A DNA stretch of 64,000 bases from Coix lacryma-jobi var. lacryma-jobi (lineage: Eukaryota; Streptophyta; Magnoliopsida; Poales; Poaceae). The stretch spans positions 248,001 through 312,000 of the forward strand of contig VDCT01000090.1 in NCBI GenBank assembly GCA_009763385.1. The letters run 5' to 3'. A program made the position numbers and the translations under genes. Under the pieces are notes generated by a model that saw only the letters and a list, made by a program, of their open reading frames with translations, was not told where the DNA came from and searched no databases. Position 1 is the stretch's first letter; the number at the start of each line of letters is the position of its first letter. Below, one piece after another: positions 10,387 through 21,612 of this stretch.

Positions 10387-11700
10387 TGAGGGGCCCCCAT
10401 TCTAGAGGGTCCATTGTGCATCGTATCAGTCCCTGGATCAGTTGCTGATATGCACAGATCAACAAGATTGATATAAAAAATCCATACTTTTATTGCTAAC
10501 GGAGAAAATATGTTACAAAGTTCATATTACAAGACTTGGGCGACGAGACTTATAGCAAACATCAGAGTCTAACATAGCGATCCTATGACGTCGTGGCTCC
10601 ATTCCGACAGGCGGCTTGGAGTGCAGACGTAAACCTCATCCTATGCACGTTCCTATGTCGTCGTCCTTGCGTAGCTCTTTCTTGTGGTTGTCCAGCTTCA
10701 TCTTCGGGTATCCTCCTATAGTTCCATCCTTTCGAGTGCATCGATAGCTTCGTCCTTATGAGTGCTCCTGTGGCTTCACTCCTAAAAACATAGTAGCGGA
10801 GGGGATTGAGTACATACGTACTCAGCAAGTCCCAATTTGCGGTGCAGGCTAAGTGAAAGACAAGGTTATATGTAGAGGTGGTTATGGTGGACGCTAAAAG
10901 GAGTATAGTTAAGTTATAAATAAATTAAGGGTTGGGCCCTAGGAGAGAATCTACCTTCTCGCTAGTTCCCGGGTTTGAGTTATTACAGTAACATACCAGT
11001 TTATTCCAGTTCCATTTTGAAAACATCTAATCATTGGTGTTCGCATTCCAGGAGGTTGCCCATATCCAAGGACGTGGTTATTCGAATATTATTGAATTTA
11101 TACTACTGCAGCAGTTGTCCAATTTTCCCCACACGATGGGAACAACCTTGGTACCTAAGTTGTCCCAATCCGCACTCGTACCCGAGAGGACGCATCCATA
11201 GGTTCCATATAACCCTTACCACGGCTTACACAGTGGCCGGAAACAGACCACGCATGGTCCAACTCACCAAAACAATGTCATAAGAGAGGGGGCTCGCACA
11301 CGGCCCAAACAGGAATTTAACGTGGAAGATCACTTAGCAACCACAATGACCAGGCCACGAGAGATCACTTAGCAGTCATGCCTTCTCCTGTTAAGTCGTT
11401 GTCTCCCGACCTCCAGGCAGGTATTATACTTCTCCTATCGGGGTGTGAGCTTAGACCTACCCATATAGGCGTGTGGTTGGACGCGTTTCTGTCCAGACGC
11501 GGGAGGCCAATGAATCAGTCCTAAATGACCAAAACAAGTGTCTCCAAACAGGAACTCTCACTAGGCGAACCTGTCCAAGAGGTAGTTCCACACCACGTGG
11601 AGTACCTCCCACTTCCTCAGTCAGAAAGCAGTTTTATTATCCAGTTCAATTAGCATCATAGTTCATATAGTCACATTATCATGTTCACATTAAATCACAT
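10387..11700 (-). mobile_element. LTR of a minus-strand retroelement (right edge approximate)
   Basis: The left edge is placed by the primer site just outside it (TGAGGGGCCC on plus, ending ...CCCCTCA on minus). It contains the perfect hairpin TGAGTAC-ATAC-GTACTCA at 10807-10824, the same core as in the two chromovirus LTR families of this window. The right edge is not certain: no clear TG..CA terminus or target duplication was found between 11650 and 11760. No second LTR is present. Confidence 0.5.
10807..10824. promoter_or_regulatory. GAGTAC...GTACTC hairpin in LTR
   Basis: Perfect 7 bp arms TGAGTAC/GTACTCA around ATAC. Counterparts: 24586-24605, 33800-33819 and 51139-51156. The repeated position in the LTRs suggests a role in the RNA, for example near the polyadenylation or R region, but this is inference. 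Confidence 0.55.
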
Positions 11701-13134
11701 TTACCACAATATCATTAATAATGTAAATTGAGCATATTAAAATATGTTAAATGGGTAGAAGGTGGGAGTGGTTTATATGGTGGAGGTGGTGGATAAGGGG
11801 TGGTTTAAGAGTGGCAAGTTGGGTGGATGGGATACGATAGGCTTTATGGTGGTGGTGGCTAAATATGGTGTTTGATGGAAATGGGATGGTTTGGAGTGGT
11901 GGCATTTGGAGGGAAGGGATAGGTTATGTGGCAAGTTATGGTAGGGGTAGTATGAGTGTAGTGTATGATTTGGCTGGAGTGGTAGGTGGAGAATAGAGAT
12001 AAGAAGATTTGGTGCAAGGTGGGGAAAGAAATTAGAACTTGCATGCACTCGCAGTCGATGCATTCTTATCTTGCAATCTTGATCCTTGTTTCTTCGATCT
12101 CCGGTTGTTCTTCATCTTTCGGGCTCCATCGGGGTCTTCTCACGTCTTCTATCTTACGTGATCTAGCGTCGACAAACAAGAGAAACACTACAAGCAAAAC
12201 AAGCATGATGAAGCAAGAGGGTTTGACATATGAAGACACATCTCTTACCAATATATATAGGGATATATACGAATAAGCACATGTCCACATATGTGTGCAA
12301 GGTTATGGCTATGTGTGTGTATATTTGAGTACCCATGTACGAGACAGGTGTTCATGGACACGCAAATACACGGGGTTATTTAGACTATGACTATTACCCT
12401 ATTATTATTTTATGTGAGAGAGTGCATATGTATATTCGAGTATTTGTGTACGTGTCATAGTGTACACGCATATTCGAACATACGGTGCTTAGGTGGTGCA
12501 ACTACAGGTTAGCAATACTATGAAAAGAAAAAGAGCAACAAACATAACTAGAATTTAAATGAGCACCAAAAAATAGGAGAAGGACATGAATATGTAGGGT
12601 TGGATTTAGGAAGATTTTTGGTGGAAAGATTATGGGGTTTGGAGTCTGGATGGTGGGGATATAGATTTTGTAAGTTTATAGGCGAAACGCGAATGAGATA
12701 GAACTTGGAAAATATTTCTGGAATTTGGGTGATGGCAAGGGAGTTGGAAAAGTTTGGGTAGACTCTAGGGTGGCTCTAGTTATTATAGAAATTTTCTAGA
12801 GATTTTTCTAGAAAGAGAAAAGGCTTACTTTAGTCTCCTATGTACGTTTCCCATGTACGCATAGCAGTTTCCCTTCTGGCTGAGAGTATGACGTGTGGGT
12901 CCTATTGACGTAAAATTTTGGTCAATCACGCCAACACACTCGAGCGCACGGTCCTCAGAGGGCGTACGGAGCAAGGTCCTGACGTCCTGAACCTTCAGCA
13001 GGTGGTGGTGCCAAATCTTAGCGAGATCGAAATCGGGCGTGCCAGTCAATTTGACCTGCAATGGACAAGGAGAAGAAAAATGTTTTCAAATTGTGGAACC
13101 TGCCGGTTTGGTGCCAGACAGTTCTAAATTGTAT
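11701..13134. other. Old repeat DNA without recognisable genes
   Basis: 11773-12063 (minus) shares a diverged segment with 8984-9223. 12066-12290 (minus) is a 74-codon frame with a hydrophobic stretch (CFIMLVLLVVFLLFVDA) resembling a signal anchor; I do not recognise it. 12291-12824 is AT-rich with no frame. 12825-13061 (minus) is a 78-codon frame (FDLAKIWHHHLLKVQDVRTLL) just downstream of a degenerate primer-site-like motif, possibly leader or accessory sequence of a retroelement. Confidence 0.35.
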
Positions 13135-13150
13135 GGCTCTGATATAGCCA
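13135..13150 (-). other. Degenerate primer-site-like motif beside LTR
   Basis: Minus strand reads TGGCTATATCAGAGCC, which equals the iMet primer site TGGTATCAGAGCC with three extra bases (CTA). It lies two bases outside the LTR at 13153-14560. It may be the primer site of a neighbouring or tandem copy sharing this LTR, or a host primer site hit by the insertion. Confidence 0.35.
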
Positions 13151-13152
13151 CT

Positions 13153-14560
13153 TGTCTTTAGGACATTGACTACCAAGTCAACTCCCAGCAGATTATATTA
13201 AAAGCATTGAAAAAGATATGAAGCATGACGGCTATAATATATGTAAAACAACATTTAGAATAGACAACCAGCCGATGAGCTTTAACATGTTAATGGAAGT
13301 ATAAATCTATGTGTACATCCAAACGATGTGGAAACAACGTATCGACTAATTGCACAGGCAGTTCTATCTGTTAATAGTGGAGTGTTTCCAAGCAGCCATA
13401 ATAACAAATAGATCGATAAAATAGTCTAAACATCAACAGTCGGGTGTCTCCATGCGGCTATAATGATGATCAAACTAGATAACGTCCAGTGTAACGAGCA
13501 GATACATCGATTCGAAGCACTTTAAAAGCGCACATTATGAAGAAAGCATAACTGGATCGGCTATTTTAGCCAATACAGGGTCCATGAGGCACGAACAAGA
13601 TCTATCCGTTAAAACCATGACTCAACTTAAGATCGAGCAAATCTAATCTATCATATATATCAGTGGGGTTCGAAAATATAGCCATAATAAACATGCAAGA
13701 TCGAATCTACTGGTTCTTAATTCAAGATCATAGTTTTATCAGATATCTCGAACGCACAACACGTAACAACCAAGATTGACAAAATAGTCGATGAGAACTT
13801 GAATCGGCTATTTTCTCTATTGTGAACATGAAAAAACCTCAGGATAGCCGAAACTAAGCGTCCTCCAAGCTTAATCCACTTTGTCAATCTTGATTGGGCA
13901 GGATGTTGTTTGAAACATAAAGAACCAAACTAAAACATAAAGCAACATCGATAACTTAATGAATCTATTAGCTTGCCAAACTAATAGAGTCGGTAACTAG
14001 TCAAGATTGACTGAAGTAAGAGATTAATCAGAGTCAAGACAGTCTTACAAAAGATGAACTTGGACCGATAACTAGTCATATCATAGCTTAACAAGAGTTT
14101 GGTCGATGCCAAATACAGCCTTATTGAACAATGACACGAGCCATTGTTGAAACTTACGAGCAAACCGGAGGTCGGTTGAAGCTGATGCAGCCCTGCCTGA
14201 TTGAAGGTCTCGCTGAGATCTACATTACTCCTACTCCTAGGGTTTTGGCCGGTGGCCGATGTGTTGATTGATTGGATTCCCTTACAAAATTCGGGTTTCT
14301 AACTATTTATAACTCGGCCGACTCCTGTCCTAACACGACTAGGTTACATAATAGGATAAATAAAAACGACCCGGACTTGAACTCCTTGGTCGAGTACGAC
14401 ACGTCTTCGAAGCCCATCATGCTGGTCCACACGAATTCTTCTAGTCACGCTTGAACCAATATAAGCTTCTTAATTTTTACTCGCCGATTCCTTCCTTAGT
14501 AAACCAGTCGTTTGTGCTTACAAAATAATAATCTTTTCGGTCCAAAATCTGGTGTAAACA
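13153..14560 (-). mobile_element. LTR (about 1.4 kb) of the Tat-like element
   Basis: Minus strand starts TGTTTACACC at 14560 and ends AAAGACA at 13153. Immediately upstream on the minus strand is the polypurine tract AATTGGGGGGCATG (14561-14574), so this is a 3' LTR for an element lying to the right. No coding frame of note. No matching second LTR lies in the window, because the element body continues past 63519. Confidence 0.6.
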
Positions 14561-14574
14561 CATGCCCCCCAATT
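14561..14574 (-). other. Polypurine tract of the Tat-like element
   Basis: AATTGGGGGGCATG on the minus strand, directly before the LTR start TGTTTACACC. The run of six G is the usual second-strand primer site. Confidence 0.65.
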
Positions 14575-14792
14575 TTGGGATGAAATTTATTTCATTCAAA
14601 AAATGTCATTTTCTCTTCCTTGGGGTCCGATCGACTAATCCTTCTTTTAGTCAATCAGCTGAGTGCTCTTCCAAACCGTTACTCTTTCTCCTTTAGGGCC
14701 ATTCTCGAACCCTAGTTTGTGAAGACATCCGCCGCCACTCAAACCAAACAAAAATCCTTTGACTGCTCTAATTTGGTGTTTCCGTAGTTCAA

Positions 14793-15885
14793 ATGGTGAC
14801 TCAAGGTTCTATTCCTGAGATAAATTTCGGGTTTCCTATCACCCCTCTTCTTTGATGATTCTCTACTCTCGTATTTTCCCTCATATTTGAATTTTCAGGC
14901 GCTTCACGATCAGATCCTCATCCCAATTCAGGACAGTCCAAATGACTTTTTCCTCAGTCCAGTAGGCAATCTTGACCCTACCGAAGCCATTACTGCTGAA
15001 ACCCAGAGGATCCCCTTCAAGAATTTAGATTTTGCTTCAAAGCATTGGGGCAAAACTCCCTTCAGGAATTGTCCATCGATTATTTCAGGCTGAAGAGACT
15101 GGCTGATCAAGATAGAAGCCAAAAAGAAACCAGATTGGATCCTCCGCAGCCTAGACTAGTGCATCACCATGTCCCTAGCTGATATGAAGAGGAATGAGTC
15201 GATGCTGAAAGTTGTCTGCTATTTTTGGTCAGGCACCTTTAACGCTTTTATATCCAAACAAGGACCCATGACCCCCAATTTAGCCGATGTGCACATGTTG
15301 ACTGGCTTAAACATTACTGGATCTATGAATCCCCATATAGCCTTCAGGTCAAGCCTTCCTTCAAACTCGGAAGCCTAAAATCTGTTGGGTGGTCCAGCTA
15401 TATTGCTTCCTTTAACACTCCACAGTCCAGTGTTTCAGAACGAGAGCACATTATCTTCTTCAATATGTGGCTGGAGAAGTATTTATTTTGTGGGCAGAGC
15501 TGCGGCCCAACTTCAAATTTCTTGGCACTAGCAGAGAAATTGTCTGTGACTTCAGACATACCTTTGGGTAAATATCTCTTGGGTGCTTTATATAGTATGC
15601 TGAATAAAGTAGCCCAAAGCCTGATGGAAAACGAGGGCATCCCATCAATAACAGGTCCTTGGTGGTTGCTTTAGCTCTGGCTCAATCTTCATCTTCACAA
15701 ACTGATCACCCCAAACCTGAGGACCTTGTCCTTCCCAAAATTGTACCCAGACAACCAAGAAAAATTACTGGCTGACAATGCTAAAATGAGAAGATGCACC
15801 TCATTTGGAGAAGTTGTCGCTATGATATTTATTAATAAACCAGTCAACTTCTTTTTTAAGATTTTCTACAAAGGATTCCCATCAG
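14793..15885 (+). pseudogene. Plant mobile domain (PMD) antisense gene, 5' part
   Basis: Likely start ATG 14793 (VTQGSIPEINFGFP...), then an intron ending in TTTTCAG at 14899. The coding exon continues ALHDQILIPIQDSPNDFF. PMD family hallmarks follow: VCYFWSGTFNAFISKQGPMTP.LADVHMLTGL (15204-15320) and WLEKYLFCGQSCGPTSNFLALAEKLS..IPLGKYLLGALY (15465-15600), then GPWWLL. Several stops (for example 15091, 15376, 15672) and frameshifts break it. Between 15376 and 15465 the family sequence persists in another frame (SSYIASFNTPQ). PMD proteins are nuclear, transposon-related proteins of unsettled mechanism. The gene is antisense to its host retroelement. The Athila-like element then splits it. Confidence 0.7.
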
Positions 15886-15890
15886 CTATC

Positions 15891-17877
15891 TGTTGATGGT
15901 CCTTAAACACCTGTTTTACCATCAACACTTTACCCAAAAATTCCCCAAAAAGGCATGAAATGTAGTCAAATAGGTTTCAAACTAACCAAATTCCACATGT
16001 CCATAGATTTTTATTTGAATACAGGATTTGGACCAAATTTGGAGCATGGACCCACCAGGGGCCGAGACCTCTCACTATAGCCCATTTGGGCCCTAGTGGG
16101 GTGGCGCCCGCCACAAGGAGAGGCCCAAACTTCCCCCTGCCACATCACTGATCCGTGTGACCACCCTAGGGCCAAATCTTGGCCCTTGGTCACTAGGTCA
16201 GTGGCATCGGAGGGCTCAGGAGGGGAGTGGCATGGATCATGACCTAATGACGGTTATTTGGACATGCAACCGACATGCAACCGCCTTGGAGGAGTCCTTG
16301 GAGACCGTAGGATCAATGACGATGCATCCAACGACCAGGGGGGTGGCGGCCACCACCTAGGGCTGGCGCCCGCCACTAGGGTTTGCCCTAGGTCGGTTAG
16401 CTGCCCCCTATAAGTACCCCCCTCACTCCACAAGACTATAAATACCCCCTGGAGGCGTCACTTCATTTCAAGCAAGAAGCAAGAAGCAAGAAGCAAGCAA
16501 GAAAGAAAGCAAGGAAGCTAGGTTAGAAGCTCAGAGAGCTTAGGCAAGTAGGTTAGCTAGTAGAGAGAGCATAGCTCTAGTGCCCTCGCTGCAGCGCGGC
16601 TCTTAGTTTAGCACAGCTCAACCCTGACCAGTGGGATAGTAGCATAGAGCTTGCTAGGAGAGAAGCGGGTGCGAGTGACTGGCATCGGAGGTTGGTTGAT
16701 TTCCTGGCGTCTCTGGTCTGGTTTGCTCTCTTGTATCTCAGGTACGCTTATCATTATTCCAATATTACTTTAGTATTACTTTCAGTATTATTTTCAGTAT
16801 TATTTTCAGTATTACTTTATCAAGTGCCTTGAGTGTGACCTAGCTATCCTACAGTTCAATTCACTTAGCCATAGTAGTTATTCTCTAGTGTGCTTAGTGT
16901 TTGATCTTTGCCAATAGGATGCTTAGTTAGTTTAGTGTTTATCTCATTAAGTCAAGTATTTGCTCTGACGTCCGCAAGGGTGTCTCTATTCAAAGCTAGG
17001 GTAGAGATAGTTAGAATATAATTAAGCGTGGTGCTTAGTTATAGACTTACCTTCAGATACGGCTGGACCCCCGGATAGCTGTGGTAGCAAGCAGGTGGTG
17101 ACAGCCCTGTGCGCCTTGAATTCCACCACGTAGTTGGCCCAGTTTAACAGTAAGGCTCGTTGTGCTAGCATTCAACCTAAGTCAGTGGTAAAGGCTAGTA
17201 CGCCTCGGTACTTGATAAGATTGGAATAAAACTATACTTAACTTGGTTGCTTTATTGACATTTGCCTATCTTGCTTCATAGTTATCTTGCTTCGTAGTTA
17301 TCTAGGAGTAGTTAGTAGTTACTAGTTAGTTATATTAGTTATCCTTAGTTATCCTATTCCCCTTATCTACCTATCCATCCACCTTACCTTACCATCCATT
17401 TCATCCTTGCCTATCCACCCATATATTCTTTCTATCCTTTCATCTCCTCTCTTCTCTTCTCTCCTTTTCCCCTTTCTTATTCTTCGACTCTCATCCCCTC
17501 CTTGACTCGACTCATACACCACCCTAGCCTTCCCTTGGGATCAAATAAATCGACACCTGGTACTCCTAGGCGAAGTGCTACGACGATAGTTCTGTGCGCT
17601 TGCAGAATCTCCGCTAGGTAGATTGCAATCTCTCTAGCTAGCTCCTACTAGTGTCGGGATTGACAACCCCATTTGACATTAGTAGATAGCTGCTTTAGCT
17701 TCACTCCTTTAGGTATAGTGACTGGACTTGCTACAAGCATTTCTGGCGCCGTCGTCAGGGGTAGATTCCATAGTCTATTCCTAGTCACGACGTTGGCAAG
17801 TGTCAACAAGCATTTCTGGGCTGTTACCGGGGATAGTTGCCTAGCTCTATCTTTAGTGAAGTTAAGAACTACCAACA
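15891..17877 (+). repeat. 5' LTR of the Athila-like element
   Basis: 1,987 bp, TGTTGATGG ... CTACCAACA. It contains the TATA box at 16437-16444, an AGAAGCA-type tandem repeat at about 16470-16505, a (CAGTATTATTTT) repeat near 16785-16815 that is shorter in the 3' LTR, and two extra primer-site-like copies before its end. Confidence 0.92.
16437..16444 (+). promoter_or_regulatory. TATA box of the Athila-like 5' LTR
   Basis: TATAAATA in the context GACTATAAATACCCCCT. A probable transcript start lies about 30 bases on, in CTTCATTTCAAGC. The same box is in the 3' LTR at 22167-22174. Confidence 0.75.
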
Positions 17878-17903
17878 AGCATTTCTGGCGCCGTTGCCGG
17901 GGA
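17744..17903 (+). repeat. Three tandem primer-site-like copies at the LTR/leader boundary
   Basis: CAAGCATTTCTGG followed by a PBS-like core occurs with cores starting at 17744 (TGGCGCCGTCGTCAGGGG), 17817 (TGGGCTGTTACCGGGG) and 17886 (TGGCGCCGTTGCCGGGGA), spaced 73 and 69 bp. Only the last one lies outside the LTR and should prime. Confidence 0.85.
17886..17903 (+). other. Primer-binding site, tRNA-Asp type
   Basis: TGGCGCCGTTGCCGGGGA, eight bases after the LTR end CAACA. This is the primer site known for Athila-lineage Ty3/gypsy elements. Confidence 0.85.
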
Positions 17904-18064
17904 AGGCAATCGGTGTATCGGTTGAGTCCGTGTCGAATTTATCTTCGCTTAAGCTCCCGCTTAGCGAATCCCATCTTTCCCCATTCTTTCTTTCCTTAGT
18001 CCTTCTTATCTTTTTCCTTCATCTTCTTCAACTTCTTTCTTTCTTATCTCGTTCTACCTTCACG

Positions 18065-19195
18065 ATGACCAATAAGACCATTCGTGAGTTTTCTGCTCCT
18101 TCTGCTGCCAATGTAGCGACAGGACCAGACGTGATCGATGCCAACCTCAATTTTGAGTTGAAACCGGCTCTGATCACGATGGTCCAAGCTAGCCCGTTCT
18201 ATGGCAAAGCTCATGAGGATGCCAATGCTCATCTCCAACAATTTTTGGAGATTTGCGACACCTTCACCATTAAGGGGATAACCCAAGAAGCCATCCGTCT
18301 TCGTCTCTTTCCCTTTTCACTCCTAGGAAAAGTGAAGCAATGGTTCTATACCGATCGCAACGCTGTAGACACATGGGACCAGTGTTCCAATGCTTTTCTT
18401 GCCAAATTCTTTCTGATGGGCAAGACAAACGCTCTTCGCAACAAAATCTCCAGCTTTACGCAACAAGCTGAGGAATCTATTCCCGAGGCTTGGGAGAGAA
18501 TGCAAGAGTACGTCACTTCTTGTCCACACCATGGTATGGAGGACTGGCTATTGATCCAGAACTTCTACCATGGCCTAACCCCACTCTCTAGAAGCCATTT
18601 GGATGCCGCCGCCGGTGGTGTATTCTTTTCTATGAATGTTGCAGATGCTAAGGCTCTCATAGAGAAGATAGTGTCGAACCAAGGATGGAATGACGAGAGA
18701 CTGTAGCCCCATAAGCGAGGTATGCATTCCCTTAAGGAGGCCGACATGATCGTGGCCAAGATGGACTTGCTGGCAAAGAAGTTGGATAGCTGTGAGAAGA
18801 TGAACCAACAACAGAGTGTCCAATCTCTTGAATCCTACATGACTTGTGAAGTCTGTGGAGAAACCGGACATTCTGGGAACCACTGCCCCGAGTTACATGA
18901 AGATTTGAACTTCATCAACAACAACAACAACAACGGTTTCCGCCAACAAAATCAAGGACGGAATCAGCACTCCAACTCTCAAGGTAATAATTCATTCCCT
19001 CGCTCTAATTTCCAAAGTACTGATAATTTCTCGTTCTTAAAGAATCTAGTCTACTCTCAAGGTAGAACTACTGAATTTTTGAATAAGAAATTAATGTCAA
19101 TTGATAAAATGCTTGAGAACATAAATGCTAAATTGGAAGATTTCTCATCTGCTCTGAAAAATCAACTTAGCTTTAATAAAATGTTAGAAACCTAA
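18065..19195 (+). pseudogene. Athila-type Gag
   Basis: ATG 18065 (TNKTIREFSAPSAANV). Residues from about 35 hold the Athila Gag core: FELKPALITMVQASPFYGKA, ANAHLQQFLEICDTFTIKG, RLRLFPFSLLGKVKQWFY, AFLAKFF, EAWERMQEYV..CPHHGMEDWLLIQNFYHGL. A CCHC knuckle follows, CEVCGETGHSGNHC (about 18847-18888), then an Asn/Gln-rich stretch. Gag forms the particle and binds RNA. Two in-frame stops, TAG at 18704 and TAA at 19193, both replace probable CAG/CAA codons (C to T). The frame otherwise stays open into the protease-like domain. Confidence 0.85.
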
Positions 19196-19945
19196 TTACC
19201 TCAACTTGCTGCTATCATACTGTCTTTTGAAACTGGCAAAATTCCGGCTAAACCTGACATGGAAACTGCAAATATGGTTGAAATAAAATATTTTAACTAT
19301 TATGAAGATCAAACCATGACGGTTAAAAAGGGTGATCCTGGTAGTCCCATAATTAGATGCTCAATCTTTGGTGAAGTCTTTAAAAATGTCATGTGTGATT
19401 TAGGATCGAGTGTGAACATTGTATCTAAAGATTTTTATGAAAACTCGTTCTTTCCACCCATGTCATCCACATCTACCTATGTTGTGCTAGCTGATCAATC
19501 CACTTGCTATGTAGAAGGAATAGTCACTGATTTACCTGTTCGTATTAGAGGTTCATATGTTCCTGCTGATTTCATAATACTAGATATGGGAAATAGGAAA
19601 GATGTGCCTCTAATCTTAGGTAGACCTTTCTTGAACACTGTTGATGCTTGCATATATGTGGGGAGTGGTAAAATGCAAATGACATTAGGAGGGAGGAAGG
19701 AAATATTCTCCTTTTCCCGTGGTCCCGCATATGCCGCTAACATGCAGGAAGCAAAACCCGTTCGTACCAAGAAAAGGCGCCCAAGAACAAGGTGGAACAG
19801 AAAGAAAGAACCATCTTCTCCTGAGTTGTGTAAATCACATGACAAAGGAGAGGTGCCAAAAGAAGAAGAACCCGATGAAGTACTTAAAGAATAAGCACCC
19901 AAGGAAGAAGATCTACCCAATAAGGATGAAATTCCATGGATCTAA
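19196..19945 (+). pseudogene. Protease-like domain of the Athila-like polyprotein
   Basis: Same frame as Gag. Around residues 45-60 of the 19259-19894 stretch lies CDLGSSVNIVSKDFYE: the retropepsin DSG/DTG motif appears as DLGSS, as in many Athila proteases. PLILGRPFLNTVDACIYVG follows, matching the ILGRPFL flap/helix signature. The C-terminal tail is rich in K, R and E (KKRRPRTRWNRKKE, EEEPDEV). A TAA at 19892 and a final TAA near 19943 end it. No RT follows. Confidence 0.75.
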
Positions 19946-20204
19946 GGTATGGATTTACTTTTAATTTTTTCCCTTCAAATTTCCCTTTCTTTTTTCAAAT
20001 AAATAACATATGGCATGCATGTAACTAAAAAAAAATCAGTTATCATTAGTTATATGCATAAGTATATGTTAACTTAGCTAGAATAATAAAATATCATAAT
20101 AGGATAGTTTCCCTTTTTCACAACATTAGATAGTTTCCTTTTTAATAAAATGAGAACAAGAGCTCCGACTGAGAAGAAGAAGATCCTTCACCAAGCAAGA
20201 AGCC

Positions 20205-20216
20205 AGCTTGGGGGAG
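20205..20216 (+). other. Internal duplicate of the polypurine tract
   Basis: AGCTTGGGGGAG, identical to the tract at 21599-21610 before the 3' LTR and 1.39 kb upstream of it. Confidence 0.6.
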
Positions 20217-21025
20217 ATCCTCGCGCCAGTAAGGTATGTTTCAACCTTACTCTTTATGTTCGGTACTTAAATTATATACCTTTTGAATGTTATATGCTTG
20301 CCTAAGTAACCATTCCATGAATAAAATTGATGAAATCTGCTTAAACAAGTTGAAACCCGAATAAGAAATAAAATATGCCATGCAAATGCTATTGTTATAG
20401 TTAGAATAACTAGTTTTATCTAAGTTGTAGCTTTTGTGGGTTGCATATGTTTTAACTAAAATCATGCTTAGTGAATAAAGTTAGTAAGAAATGGAGTAAT
20501 TCTTTAAACTTGCTAAGGTGAAATTAGGACCTAATCTGGAGGATTTCTTTTAAAAATCATGAAAACCTTGCTAAAAGTTCCTCCTGGATTTTATCCCAGC
20601 CCACCACTAGCCAAATATTTGTTAGTCAAAACCACAAAGAGCTTTGTTTGTGTTGAGCTTTGTTAGACCTCATAGATATTAGTAGAGAAGTTTATCATAT
20701 CTTTTGATCAAGATTCACACACCCACCATAAATTGCTTACTCTCCACTTTGGAAGTTTGCTACCACCAAATAAATCGCTCATTCTCTACACCGGAGATAT
20801 GCAATACCTTGCCAAACGTTCCATTGCTAGCCTTATGCTATTCCTACACTAGAAATAAGCATTTCTCTCTCTTCTTCCTTTTTATTTCTAAAATCCTTTC
20901 CTAAAGACAATCTGGGGAAATCTAGAGCTAAAAAAGAGAGATAAAAAAAGTGAGCAAAGTAGCTCAAGAGAGGACTACGTCCTAAGAAAATGTGAGGACA
21001 CATTTTTGTCTACTCACTATGTATC

Positions 21026-21048
21026 GAAAAAAGAGAGAGAGAGAGAGA
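21026..21048. repeat. (GA)n microsatellite
   Basis: Short GAGAGAGA run in the non-coding region of the Athila-like element. Confidence 0.8.
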
Positions 21049-21598
21049 GTTATCATTAGCTCTAGACCCCAGAAATTAACTAGAAAGGATTATGAAATAT
21101 CTCTCTATACACTTCCACAAAACCACACATGCACATCTCGATCAATTTCTATGATTTGCTGCTCCTTATGATCTGAGTGTCTAGCTTAGCAATAAACATT
21201 AGGCAATTTGCTCATGATTCTTAGCCTACCTATAACTCCACATATCATTCTTTAGAAATAGGAGAGGCTACATTTTGGCCTAAGTGAGGATTTAAACGCC
21301 ATTGAGTGATTGAGTGAATCTTGGAGGACTTAAGCAAGTTTTTATCTTTTGAAAACCTTAAAAAACCTCCAGACAGAATCCTAGTCAAACCTAAGCACGA
21401 TAAAAGTTTCCTATCTACTGCTTTATTTCACTCTTGCATGTTTGGAGTGAAAAGATATAAGCCCCACATTGCTATGATTAATGATATATACTAAGTTATT
21501 TCTCACTATACAATATGCACTTGTATACATCTTAAATTGCTATCTATTTCATGCTTAATGCTTAAACCGCATTGTTGCTCGAGGACGAGCAACAGGTT

Positions 21599-21610
21599 AG
21601 CTTGGGGGAG
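21599..21610 (+). other. Polypurine tract of the Athila-like element
   Basis: AGCTTGGGGGAG, followed by CT and then the LTR start TGTTGATGG. Confidence 0.85.
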
Positions 21611-21612
21611 CT

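Larger units (their letters stand above)
19946..21612 (+). other. Non-coding internal region replacing pol
   Basis: 1.67 kb, AT-rich, no frame over about 70 codons with any recognisable motif. It includes an internal copy of the polypurine tract (20205-20216), a (GA)n run at about 21026-21048, and the functional polypurine tract at 21599-21610. This is where an autonomous Athila would carry RT, RNase H and integrase. Confidence 0.7.
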
